DNA of 64,000 bases from Brachyhypopomus gauderio (taxonomy: Eukaryota; Chordata; Actinopteri; Gymnotiformes; Hypopomidae). The translations under genes were made by a program, and so were the position numbers. Shown piece by piece: positions 46,708 through 57,500 of the stretch; the stretch's first letter is position 1, and each line of letters starts with the position of its first letter. Under the pieces are notes generated by a model. That model searched no databases, was not told where the DNA came from, and saw nothing but the letters and a program-made list of their open reading frames with translations. The DNA is taken from positions 333,001-397,000 of the forward strand of contig NW_027506971.1 in the NCBI RefSeq assembly GCF_052324685.1. Reading direction: 5' to 3'.

Positions 46708-46842
46708 TTACATTAGTTGTGTGTTATGAAGCTCCATCTTTCTGTTTATGCCCCTCCAGCCAGAGTTTGTCATTGTACATCTCATGATCTCTCTCCAGAC
46801 AGTGTCTTTCACATCCAAACATTCCTGAAGTCCTTCGGTGAT
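46708..46842 (-). pseudogene. DUF4806-like core exon X, decayed, copy 1
   Basis: The minus-strand acceptor TTTTTATTTATAG at 46843 opens a 44-residue frame with GLQECLDVKDTVWREIM, CTMTNSGWRGINRKMEL and a stop. VKDTVW, the MTN pair and WRGIN are the landmarks of the DUF4806 core as I remember it. About six to seven residues between MTNS and WRG seem to be missing, and two TAA codons (46705-46710) stand where the family continues to the next exon. Its phase does not match the acceptor phase of Y and Z. This points to a degenerate gene. The alternative is chance similarity over a short stretch, which the neighbouring Y and Z exons make less likely. Confidence 0.55.
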
Positions 46843-46849
46843 CTATAAA

Positions 46850-47290
46850 TAAAAACAGAGTTAGATAAATAATAAGAAGAAATAATAAATCAAGCACAAG
46901 TAAATTACATCAACAACTGCTGGCAAAAATAAAGGAATCATTACACAAGGCTTTTCAACATTTTGGCTTTGTGAAGACATGACATTAAGCATCAGGATAG
47001 AAAACAATAACAAAAACCTTCAAAATTGAAACAATGTTGATGATAGCTCAACACAAATTTGCAGACTAGTATTTTCTTTTAACATTTAAGCAACTGGTCA
47101 TAAATTGAAAGAAAACTATGGTAACACCTATTTAAAATCAAATATCAAATTAAAAAAGATGACACTGTGTTTGGAAATAGCAGAATAAGCTTGTTGGCAT
47201 AATAATATAGCTTAGCTAAATCAAGATTTATATTCATTATATGAATTAGCTACATTAGCTAGCTAAACCCATTTGTGTCCTTTTGTTCTC
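46850..47290. other. Intron-like AT-rich stretch, copy 1
   Basis: No supported gene. AT-rich, with AATAATAAGAAGAAATAATAAATC near 46870 and TTAGCTACATTAGCTAGCTAA near 47246. It fits an intron of the minus-strand gene. Confidence 0.45.
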
Positions 47291-47292
47291 AC

Positions 47293-47361
47293 CCCCCAGC
47301 AGCTCGTCCCTCTTGTAAATAAAACTTGTCCTTAAAGTGGTCACGATAACAGACTCTATGT
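47293..47361 (-). pseudogene. Candidate upstream exon W of the minus-strand gene, copy 1
   Basis: On the minus strand TCCTACAG / ACATAGAG... to CTGGGGG / GTGAGA is bounded by AG and a good GT donor. It is open in the frame reading IESVIVTTLRTSFIYKRDEL, with the exon ending in phase 1. That phase fits direct joining to exons Y or Z but not to X in its DUF4806 frame. I do not recognise the sequence. The pyrimidine tract before the acceptor is poor, so this is tentative. Confidence 0.35.
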
Positions 47362-47460
47362 CTGTAGGACACGCTAAGTTATCACTAAACTAGCGATAAA
47401 AACAAACAAAGAGAGAAAAAGTAAAGTGGCTAAAAACAGTACACAAAGACGGAAGATAAA

Positions 47461-47500
47461 GTTAGCTAGCTAGCTAGCCGTTAGCAAGCTAGTCTAGAGA
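47461..47500 (+). repeat. GCTAGC-rich stretch, copy 1
   Basis: GTTAGCTAGCTAGCTAGCC and the following GTTAGCAAGCTAGTCTAG. Such runs are common near the first exons of teleost genes and are one reason for suggesting a fish genome. Confidence 0.7.
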
Positions 47501-47649
47501 ACAAAGAAAAATAATGACGCATAGAAAAAATGCATACAGACAAATTTAGCGAAAGTAGCACTATTTTAAAGTACAGTTAACCAATTGTAAAGCTTAGCAA
47601 GCCTCCTTGTCAATGTTCTTTTGGGCAGGGAGAGAAACTTAAGTCTTAC

Positions 47650-47800
47650 CTTGTGCGTGCGTAAAACGTGTATGTCGTCCGTCTTTTCCGGTGTGGTCGG
47701 AAGTGCAGGTAGAGTGTTGGGTGATTGTGCTTTAAACTTTCAGCACGAACTTCAGCCAATCGACTCGCACTTTCAGCATATGTGCTGCCTTAATGTTTTG
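47650..47800 (-). promoter_or_regulatory. Promoter/first-exon-like region of the minus-strand gene, copy 1
   Basis: Reading the minus strand, a CCAAT element in inverted form (GATTGGCT, 47754-47761) is followed by mixed-composition sequence and the strong donor GCACAAG/GTAAGA with the exon end at 47650. There is a CpG-containing stretch (GACGGACGACATACACG, CGCACGCAC). No long ATG frame is present, so a noncoding first exon is likely. Confidence 0.45.
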
Positions 47801-47857
47801 TCACGAGTACAGCAAATAAAACTAAAAGGTAACAATTGTTGGGATATTTTTTCTTGA

Positions 47858-48420
47858 CCCAGATAGGCCCCAACACTGCCCCGATGAACCGATTAGTTTT
47901 GACTGAATTACCCAAGCAAAGTCTTAACACCAAAAGTTCTTTTAGATTAATTTATATGGAATATAATTGAATACAATATAGTCAAAATATACGTGGTACA
48001 AACTCTCCAGTGCACTGGTGCTAGTTGCCTAGAACTCTACCTAGCCCAAGTGGATCTCAGCAGCGTCCAAGCAAAAAGTCCTCGTGCTGGGCGATGTCCT
48101 CCCTTTCATACCTCTTCTCTAAGTTTCGATATCTGCCCCCACCTTTGCTACTCTTCCTTAGAGCCCCCCCTGCTCCTCTCTAGCCGTCCATCTCCTTATC
48201 TCAAACTGCTTGTTTTGCAGCTTACACTGAATAGGCCCATTCTATTCTCCTCAAGGCCATTGAGGCTTTCTCACTTCTGCTCTTCCACAGTCTTTCAGGA
48301 AAACATTAGGCTAAGTTTAAACATTAAGTTATTCACCTTTAAATTTCTTTTTTCCAACACAAACTAAATTAAATTTAATTAAGTTGGCTTGACAAAGCAT
48401 GTGGTACCTTTAATTACTAT
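47858..48420. other. Unassigned segment starting with an internal CCCAGATAGG, copy 1
   Basis: TGACCCAGATAGG at 47856 repeats, in the same orientation, the outer left junction TGACCCAGATAGC at 44991. The following 560 bp hold no supported gene. They have pyrimidine-rich blocks (48100-48200, 48240-48300) and an AT-rich part. This could be the start of an older, shorter relative of the element (47858-48798) into which other DNA came, or an LTR-like fragment. I cannot decide. Confidence 0.4.
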
Positions 48421-48424
48421 AGTC

Positions 48425-48487
48425 AAATCAAATATATTTATATAGCGCTTTTCACAACACATGTTTTCACAAAGCGCTTTACAGGAT
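48425..48487 (+). repeat. Short teleost-type interspersed repeat, copy 1
   Basis: TATTTATATAGCGCTTTTCAC and CAAAGCGCTTTACAGG surround an ACAACACATGTTTTCAC core. It contains an AAAGCGCTTT inverted pair. Sequences of this type are familiar from many fish genomes, but I cannot name the family with certainty. Confidence 0.5.
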
Positions 48488-48540
48488 TTACAAGTTTTAA
48501 CAAACTTTTTTTTTTGAGTTTTTGGAGTTTTTTTATAATG

Positions 48541-48798
48541 TATTACGGCCCAGATCAGTACTGAGGCATGTGGGCCAAATAACAGTTTGTAACATGTGGG
48601 CCACTTTTGGCTCACATGTAGGCAACACTGCCATATCTGTGCCAGAAGTGGGCCACATCTGTTTTGCAACTTGTGGGCCAGATGTGTGTTTTCAATATGT
48701 GGGCCACCTCTGGCTCACATGCGGTTTGCGAGGCCCGACAGTGAGCCACCAGTGCCATATCTCAGCCGGGAGTGGCCCACATCCGTCTGCTATCTGGG
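48541..48798 (-). repeat. Right subterminal repeats of 3.8-kb element, copy 1
   Basis: GGCATGTGGGCCAAAT, AACATGTGGGCCACTTTTGG, AGTGGGCCACATCTG, CTTGTGGGCCAGATGTG and ATATGTGGGCCACCTCTGG recur before the terminal TGCTATCTGGG. They mirror the left subterminal region. Confidence 0.8.
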
Positions 48799-51700
48799 GA
48801 GCATAACTTGTGGCAAAAGTGCAACTTTTGAAGAATGAACTGAAAACTCATATTTTGTTCTAAAACAGTGTTTGGATGTGATAACAAGCTGTTTTATCAT
48901 GTTTGTAATGTTACACATGCATTTCCAAACAAGTAGTAAGTCTTGTATTAAGGCGTTCAAAACAGTGTTTGCTGGCGCTGTAAGCGCTCTAAACAGTGTT
49001 TCTGAGCATAACTTGGAGCAAAAGTGCAACTTTTGTAGAATGAACTGAAAACTCATATTTTGTTCTAAAACAGTGTTTGGATGTGATAACAAGCTGTTTT
49101 ATCATGTTTGTAATGTTACACATGCATTTCCAAACAAGTAGTAAGTCTTGTATTAAGGCGTTCAAAACAGCGTTTGCTGGCGCTGTAAGCGCTCTAAACA
49201 GTGTCTCTGAGCATAACTTGTGGCAAAAGTGCAACTTTTGAAGAATGAACTGAAAACTCATATTTTGTTCCAAAACAGTGTTTGGATGTGATAACAAGCT
49301 GTTTTATCATGTTTGTAATGTTACACATGCATTTCCTAACAAGTAGTAAGGCTTGCATTAAGGCGTTCAAAACAGCGTTTGCTGGCGTTGTAAGAGCTCT
49401 AAACAGTGTTTCTGAGCATAACTTGTGGCAAAAGTGCAACTTTTGAAGAATGAAAAGAAAACTCATATTTTGAATGAAAACAGTGTTTGGATGTGATAAC
49501 AAGCTGTTTTATCATGTTTGTAATGTTACAAATGCATTTCCAAACAAGTAGTAAGTCTTGTATTAAGGGGTTCAAAACAGCGTTTGCTGGCGCTGTAAGC
49601 GCTCTAAACAGTTTTTCTGAGCATAACTTGGAGCAAAAGTGCAACTTTTGAAGAATGAACTGAAAACTCATATTTTGTTCTAAAACAGTGTTTGGATGTG
49701 ATAACAAGCTGTTTTATCATGTTTGTAATGTTACACATGCATTTCCTAACAAGTAGTAAGGCTTGCATTAAGGCGTTCAAAACAGCGTTTGCTGGCGCTG
49801 TAAGCGCTCTAAACAGTGTTTCTGAGCATAACTTGTGGCAAAAGTGCAACTTTTGAAGAATGAAAAGAAAACTCATATTTTGAATGAAAACAGTGTTTGG
49901 ATGTGATAACAAGCTGTTTTATCATGTTTGTAATGTTACACATGCATTTCCAAACAAGTAGTAAGTCTTTTATTAAGGCGTTCAAAACAGCGTTTGCTGG
50001 CGCTGTAAGCGCTCTAAACAGTGTTTCTAAACATAACTTGTGGCAAAAGTGCAACTTTTGAAGAATGAACTGAAAACTCATATTTTGAATGAAAACAGTG
50101 TTTGGATGTGATAACAAGCTGTTTTATCATGTTTGTAATGTTACACATGCATTTCCTAACAAGTAGTAAGGCTTGCATTAAGGCGTTCAAAACAGCGTTT
50201 GCTGGCGCTGTAAGCGCTCTAAACAGTGTTTCTGAGCATAACTTGTGGCAAAAGTGCAACTTTTGAAGAATGAAAAGAAAACTCATATTTTGAATGAAAA
50301 CAGTGTTTGGATGTGATAACAAGCTGTTTTATCATGTTTGTAATGTTACACATGCATTTCCAAACAAGTAGTAAGTCTTGTATTAAGGCGTTCAAAACAG
50401 CGTTTGCTGGCGCTGTAAGCGCTCTAAACAGTGTTTCTGAGCATAACTTGGAGCAAAAGTGCAACTTTTGAAGAATGAACTGAAAACTCATATTTTGTTC
50501 TAAAACAGTGTTTGGATGTGATAACAAGCTGTTTTATCATGTTTGTAATGTTACACATGCATTTCCAAACAAGTAGTAAGTCTTGTATTAAGGCGTTCAA
50601 AACAGTGTTTGCTGGCGCTGTAAGCGCTCTAAACAGTGTTTCTGAGCATAACTTGGAGCAAAAGTGCAACTTTTGTAGAATGAACTGAAAACTCATATTT
50701 TGTTCTAAAACAGTGTTTGGATGTGATAACAAGCTGTTTTATCATGTTTGTAATGTTACACATGCATTTCCAAACAAGTAGTAAGTCTTGTATTAAGGCG
50801 TTCAAAACAGTGTTTGCTGGCGCTGTAAGCGCTCTAAACAGTGTTTCTGAGCATAACTTGGAGCAAAAGTGCAACTTTTGTAGAATGAACTGAAAACTCA
50901 TATTTTGTTCTAAAACAGTGTTTGGATGTGATAACAAGCTGTTTTATCATGTTTGTAATGTTACACATGCATTTCCAAACAAGTAGTAAGTCTTGTATTA
51001 AGGCGTTCAAAACAGCGTTTGCTGGCACTGTAAGCGCTCTAAACAGTGTTTCTGAGCATAACTTGGAGCAAAAGTGCAACTTTTGAAGAATGAACTGAAA
51101 ACTCATATTTTGTTCCAAAACAGTGTTTGGATGTGATAACAAGCTGTTTTATCATGTTTGTAATGTTACACATGCATTTCCTAACAAGTAGTAAGGCTTG
51201 CATTAAGGCGTTCAAAACAGCGTTTGCTGGCGTTGTAAGAGCTCTAAACAGTGTTTCTGAGCATAACTTGTGGCAAAAGTGCAACTTTTGAAGAATGAAA
51301 AGAAAACTCATATTTTGAATGAAAACAGTGTTTGGATGTGATAACAAGCTGTTTTATCATGTTTGTAATGTTACACATGCATTTCCAAACAAGTAGTAAG
51401 TCTTTTATTAAGGCGTTCAAAACAGCGTTTGCTGGCGCTGTAAGAGCTCTAAACAGTGTTTCTGAGCATAACTTGTGGCAAAAGTGCAACTTTTGAAGAA
51501 TGAAAAGAAAACTCATATTTTGAATGAAAACAGTGTTTGGATGTGATAACAAGCTGTTTTATCATGTTTGTAATGTTACACATGCATTTCCAAACAAGTA
51601 GTAAGTCTTGTATTAAGGCGTTCAAAACAGCGTTTGCTGGCGCTGTAAGCGCTCTAAACAGTGTCTCTGAGCATAACTTGTGGCAAAAGTGCAACTTTTG

Positions 51701-54530
51701 AAGAATGAACTGAAAACTCATATTTTGTTCCAAAACAGTGTTTGGATGTGATAACAAGCTGTTTTATCATGTTTGTAATGTTACACATGCATTTCCTAAC
51801 AAGTAGTAAGGCTTGCATTAAGGCATTCAAAACAGCGTTTGCTGGCGTTGTAAGAGCTCTAAACAGTGTTTCTGAGCATAACTTGTGGCAAAAGTGCAAC
51901 TTTTGAAGAATGAAAAGAAAACTCATATTTTGAATGAAAACAGTGTTTGGATGTGATAACAAGCTGTTTTATCATGTTTGTAATGTTACACATGCATTTC
52001 CAAACAAGTAGTAAGTCTTTTATTAAGGCGTTCAAAACAGCGTTTGCTGGCGCTGTAAGCGCTCTAAACAGTGTTTCTGAGCATAACTTGTGGCAAAAGT
52101 GCAACTTTTGAAGAATGAACTGAAAACTCATATTTTGAATGAAAACAGTGTTTGGATGTGATAACAAGCTGTTTTATCATGTTTGTAATGTTACACATGC
52201 ATTTCCAAACAAGTAGTAAGTCTTGTATTAAGGCGTTCAAAACAGTGTTTGCTGGCGTTGTAAGAGCTCTAAACAGTGTTTCTGAGCATAACTTGTGGCA
52301 AAAGTGCAACTTTTGAAGAATGAAAAGAAAACTCATATTTTGAATGAAAACAGTGTTTGGATGTGATAACAAGCTGTTTTATCATGTTTGTAATGTTACA
52401 CATGCATTTCCAAACAAGTAGTAAGTCTTGTATTAAGGCGTTCAAAACAGCGTTTGCTGGCGCTGTAAGCGCTCTAAACAGTGTTTCTGAGCATAACTTG
52501 TGGCAAAAGTGCAACTTTTGAAGAATGAAAAGAAAACTCATATTTTGAATGAAAACAGTGTTTGGATGTGATAAGCTGTTTTATCATGTTTGTAATGTTA
52601 CACATGCATTTCCAAACAAGTAGTAAGTCTTGTATTAAGGCGTTCAAAACAGCGTTTGCTGGCGCTGTAAGCGCTCTAAACAGTGTTTCTGAGCATAACT
52701 TGGAGCAAAAGTGCAACTTTTGAAGAATGAACTGAAAACTCATATTTTGTTCTAAAACAGTGTTTGGATGTGATACCAAGCTGTTTTATCATGTTTGTAA
52801 TGTTACACATGCATTTCCTAACAAGTAGTAAGGCTTGCATTAAGGCGTTCAAAACAGCGTTTGCTGGCGCTGTAAGCGCTCTAAACAGTGTTTCTGAGCA
52901 TAACTTGTGGCAAAAGTGCAACTTTTGAAGAATGAAAAGAAAACTCATATTTTGAATGAAAACAGTGTTTGGATGTGATAAGCTGTTTTATCATGTTTGT
53001 AATGTTACACATGCATTTCCAAACAAGTAGTAAGTCTTGTATTAAGGCGTTCAAAACAGCGTTTGCTGGCGCTGTAAGCGCTCTAAACAGTGTTTCTGAG
53101 CATAACTTGGAGCAAAAGTGCAACTTTTGAAGAATGAACTGAAAACTCATATTTTGTTCTAAAACAGTGTTTGGATGTGATAACAAGCTGTTTTATCATG
53201 TTTGTAATGTTACACATGCATTTCCAAACAAGTAGTAAGTCTTGTATTAAGGCGTTCAAAACAGTGTTTGCTGGCGCTGTAAGCGCTCTAAACAGTGTTT
53301 CTGAGCATAACTTGGAGCAAAAGTGCAACTTTTGTAGAATGAACTGAAAACTCATATTTTGTTCTAAAACAGTGTTTGGATGTGATAACAAGCTGTTTTA
53401 TCATGTTTGTAATGTTACACATGCATTTCCAAACAAGTAGTAAGTCTTGTATTAAGGCGTTCAAAACAGCGTTTGCTGGCACTGTAAGCGCTCTAAACAG
53501 TGTTTCTGAGCATAACTTGGAGCAAAAGTGCAACTTTTGAAGAATGAACTGAAAACTCATATTTTGTTCCAAAACAGTGTTTGGATGTGATAACAAGCTG
53601 TTTTATCATGTTTGTAATGTTACACATGCATTTCCTAACAAGTAGTAAGGCTTGCATTAAGGCGTTCAAAACAGCGTTTGCTGGCGTTGTAAGAGCTCTA
53701 AACAGTGTTTCTGAGCATAACTTGTGGCAAAAGTGCAACTTTTGAAGAATGAAAAGAAAACTCATATTTTGAATGAAAACAGTGTTTGGATGTGATAACA
53801 AGCTGTTTTATCATGTTTGTAATGTTACACATGCATTTCCAAACAAGTAGTAAGTCTTGTATTAAGGCGTTCAAAACAGCGTTTGCTGGCGCTGTAAGAG
53901 CTCTAAACAGTGTTTCTGAGCATAACTTGTGGCAAAAGTGCAACTTTTGAAGAATGAAAAGAAAACTCATATTTTGAATGAAAACAGTGTTTGGATGTGA
54001 TAACAAGCTGTTTTATCATGTTTGTAATGTTACACATGCATTTCCAAACAAGTAGTAAGTCTTGTATTAAGGCGTTCAAAACAGCGTTTGCTGGCGCTGT
54101 AAGCGCTCTAAACAGTGTCTCTGAGCATAACTTGTGGCAAAAGTGCAACTTTTGAAGAATGAACTGAAAACTCATATTTTGTTCCAAAACAGTGTTTGGA
54201 TGTGATAACAAGCTGTTTTATCATGTTTGTAATGTTACACATGCATTTCCTAACAAGTAGTAAGGCTTGCATTAAGGCATTCAAAACAGCGTTTGCTGGC
54301 GCTGTAAGCGCTCTAAACAGTGTTTCTGAGCATAACTTGTGGCAAAAGTGCAACTTTTGAAGAATGAAAAGAAAACTCATATTTTGAATGAAAACAGTGT
54401 TTGGATGTGATAACAAGCTGTTTTATCATGTTTGTAATGTTACACATGCATTTCCAAACAAGTAGTAAGTCTTGTATTAAGGCGTTCAAAACAGCGTTTG
54501 CTGGCGCTGTAAGAGCTCTAAACAGTGTTT
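48799..54530 (+). repeat. Satellite subfamily II block
   Basis: Marked by CTTGTATTAAGG (for CTTGCATTAAGG), CTTGGAGCAAAAG, TTTGTTCTAAAAC or TTTGTTCCAAAAC, TTTCCTAACAAGTAGTAAGGC and AAGAGCTC. None of these is seen in arrays 1-3. The switch to subfamily I happens inside one monomer: it still has CTTGTATTAAGG and AAGAGCTC up to 54,515 but already CTTGGGGC at 54,541. A second AAGAGCTC at 54,921 lies in an otherwise subfamily I monomer. Confidence 0.9.
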
Positions 54531-57500
54531 CTGAGCATAACTTGGGGCAAAAGTGCAACTTTTGAAGAATGAACTGAAAACTCATATTTTGTTTCAAAAC
54601 AGTGTTTGGATGTGATAACAAGCTGTTTTATCATGTTTGTAATGTTACACATGCATTTCCAAACAAGTAGTAAGTCTTGCATTAAGGCGTTCAAAACAGC
54701 GTTTGCTGGCGTTGTAAGTGCTCTAAACAGTGTTTCTGAGCATAACTTGTGGCAAAAGTGCAACTTTTGAAGAATGAACTGAAAACTCATATTTTGTTTC
54801 AAAACTGTGTTTGGATGTGATAACAAGCTGTTTTATCATGTTTGTGATGTTACACATGCATTTCCAAACAAGTAGTAAGTCTTGCATTAAGGCGTTCAAA
54901 ACAGCGTTTGCTGGCGTTGTAAGAGCTCTAAACAGTGTTTCTGAGCATAACTTGTGGCAAAAGTGCAACTTTTGAAGAATGAACTGAAAACTCATATTTT
55001 GTTTCAAAACTGTGTTTGGATGTGATAACAAGCTGTTTTATCATGTTTGTGATGTTACACATGCAGTTCCAAACAAGTAGTAAGTCTTGCATTAAGGCGT
55101 TCAAAACAGCGTTTGCTGGCGCTGTAAGCGCTCTAAACAGTGTTTCTGAGCATAACTTGGGGCAAAAGTGCAACTTTTGAAGAATGAACTGAAAACTCAT
55201 ATTTTGTTTCAAAACTGTGTTTGGATGTGATAACAAGCTGTTTTATCATGTTTGTGATGTTACACATGCATTTCCAAACAAGTAGTAAGTCTTGCATTAA
55301 GGCGTTCAAAACAGCGTTTGCTGGCGCTGTAAGCGCTCTAAACAGTGTTTCTGAGCATAACTTGGGGCAAAAGTGCAACTTTTGAAGAATGAACTGAAAA
55401 CTCATATTTTGTTTCAAAACTGTGTTTGGATGTGATAACAAGCTGTTTTATCATGTTTGTGATGTTACACATGCAGTTCCAAACAAGTAGTAAGTCTTGC
55501 ATTAAGGCGTTCAAAACAGCGTTTGCTGGCGCTGTAAGCGCTCTAAACAGTGTTTCTGAGCATAACTTGGGGCAAAAGTGCAACTTTTGAAGAATGAACT
55601 GAAAACTCATATTTTGTTTCAAAACAGTGTTTGGATGTGATAACAAGCTGTTTTATCATGTTTGTAATGTTACACATGTATTTCCAAACAAGTAGTAAGT
55701 CTTGCATTAAGGCGTTCAAAACAGCGTTTGCTGGCGTTGTAAGTGCTCTAAACAGTGTTTCTGAGCATAACTTGTGGCAAAAGTGCAACTTTTGAAGAAT
55801 GAACTGAAAACTCATATTTTGTTTCAAAACTGTGTTTGGATGTGATAACAAGCTGTTTTATCATGTTTGTGATGTTACACATGCATTTCCAAACAAGTAG
55901 TAAGTCTTGCATTAAGGCGTTCAAAACAGCGTTTGCTGGCGTTGTAAGTGCTCTAAACAGTGTTTCTGAGCATAACTTGTGGCAAAAGTGCAACTTTTGA
56001 AGAATGAACTGAAAACTCATATTTTGTTTCAAAACTGTGTTTGGATGTGATAACAAGCTGTTTTATCATGTTTGTGATGTTACACATGCAGTTCCAAACA
56101 AGTAGTAAGTCTTGCATTAAGGCGTTCAAAACAGCGTTTGCTGGCGCTGTAAGCGCTCTAAACAGTGTTTCTGAGCATAACTTGGGGCAAAAGTGCAACT
56201 TTTGAAGAATGAACTGAAAACTCATATTTTGTTTCAAAACTGTGTTTGGATGTGATAACAAGCTGTTTTATCATGTTTGTGATGTTACACATGCATTTCC
56301 AAACAAGTAGTAAGTCTTGCATTAAGGCGTTCAAAACAGCGTTTGCTGGCGCTGTAAGCGCTCTAAACAGTGTTTCTGAGCATAACTTGGGGCAAAAGTG
56401 CAACTTTTGAAGAATGAACTGAAAACTCATATTTTGTTTCAAAACTGTGTTTGGATGTGATAACAAGCTGTTTTATCATGTTTGTGATGTTACACATGCA
56501 TTTCCAAACAAGTAGTAAGTCTTGCATTAAGGCGTTCAAAACAGCGTTTGCTGGCGCTGTAAGCGCTCTAAACAGTGTTTCTGAGCATAACTTGGGGCAA
56601 AAGTGCAACTTTTGAAGAATGAACTGAAAACTCATATTTTGTTTCAAAACTGTGTTTGGATGTGATAACAAGCTGTTTTATCATGTTTGTGATGTTACAC
56701 ATGCAGTTCCAAACAAGTAGTAAGTCTTGCATTAAGGCATTCAAAACAGCGTTTGCTGGCGCTGTAAGCGCTCTAAACAGTGTTTCTGAGCATAACTTGG
56801 GGCAAAAGTGCAACTTTTGAAGAATGAACTGAAAACTCATATTTTGTTTCAAAACTGTGTTTGGATGTGATAACAAGCTGTTTTATCATGTTTGTGATGT
56901 TACACATGCATTTCCAAACAAGTAGTAAGTCTTGCATTAAGGCGTTCAAAACAGCGTTTGCTGGCGCTGTAAGCGCTCTAAACAGTGTTTCTGAGCATAA
57001 CTTGGGGCAAAAGTGCAACTTTTGAAGAATGAACTGAAAACTCATATTTTGTTTCAAAACTGTGTTTGGATGTGATAACAAGCTGTTTTATCATGTTTGT
57101 AATGTTACACATGCATTTCCAAACAAGTAGTAAGTCTTGCATTAAGGCATTCAAAACAGCGTTTGCTGGCGTTGTAAGTGCTCTAAACAGTGTTTCTGAG
57201 CATAACTTGTGGCAAAAGTGCAACTTTTGAAGAATGAACTGAAAACTCATATTTTGTTTCAAAACTGTGTTTGGATGTGATAACAAGCTGTTTTATCATG
57301 TTTGTAATGTTACACATGCATTTCCAAACAAGTAGTAAGTCTTGCATTAAGGCATTCAAAACAGCGTTTGCTGGCGTTGTAAGTGCTCTAAACAGTGTTT
57401 CTGAGCATAACTTGTGGCAAAAGTGCAACTTTTGAAGAATGAACTGAAAACTCATATTTTGTTTCAAAACTGTGTTTGGATGTGATAACAAGCTGTTTTA

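Larger units (their letters stand above)
44994..48798. mobile_element. 3.8-kb element with CCCAGATAGC termini, copy 1 (probably non-autonomous)
   Basis: The monomer TTCTGAGCATAAC is interrupted as TTCTGA / CCCAGATAGCA...CTATCTGGG / GAGCATAAC. The ends are an inverted repeat of at least 10 bp, and GA (44992-44993 and 48799-48800) is a 2-bp target duplication. Both subterminal regions, about 220-260 bp each, are full of GTGGGCCA and GGCCCAC strings in both orientations. No transposase frame is visible. The interior carries minus-strand gene remnants resembling DUF4806 proteins, a GCTAGC-rich stretch, a short fish-type repeat and an unassigned segment at 47,868-48,420. I cannot name the superfamily; a 2-bp duplication with subterminal repeats leaves several options open. 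Confidence 0.8.
40904..49948 (+). repeat. 14,051-bp higher-order unit, first copy (satellite plus 3.8-kb element)
   Basis: From about 40,904 the order of monomer variants, the 3.8-kb element and the following subfamily II monomers all recur at +14,051 (or +14,052 after a 1-base poly-T difference), up to the window end at 64,000. Only scattered differences were seen, for example AACAG against AACTG at 42190/56241. The period equals 3,805 bp of element plus 50 monomers, minus two 3-bp deletions, plus the 2-bp target duplication. Confidence 0.9.

Noticed and set aside
46197..46787. 196-codon + strand open frame in the 3.8-kb element
   Set aside because: Composition is Ser/Pro/Leu-rich and featureless. 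It covers minus-strand exons X and Y, which show domain motifs and splice acceptors.
47993..48367. 124-codon + strand open frame
   Set aside because: No recognisable motif and pyrimidine-rich composition giving Ser/Leu runs. Considered chance or part of an unidentified repeat.
47858..48420. Solo LTR of a retroelement inside the 3.8-kb element
   Set aside because: Promoter-like AT-rich and pyrimidine blocks recall an LTR, but no clear TG...CA ends, target duplication or primer-binding site was found.
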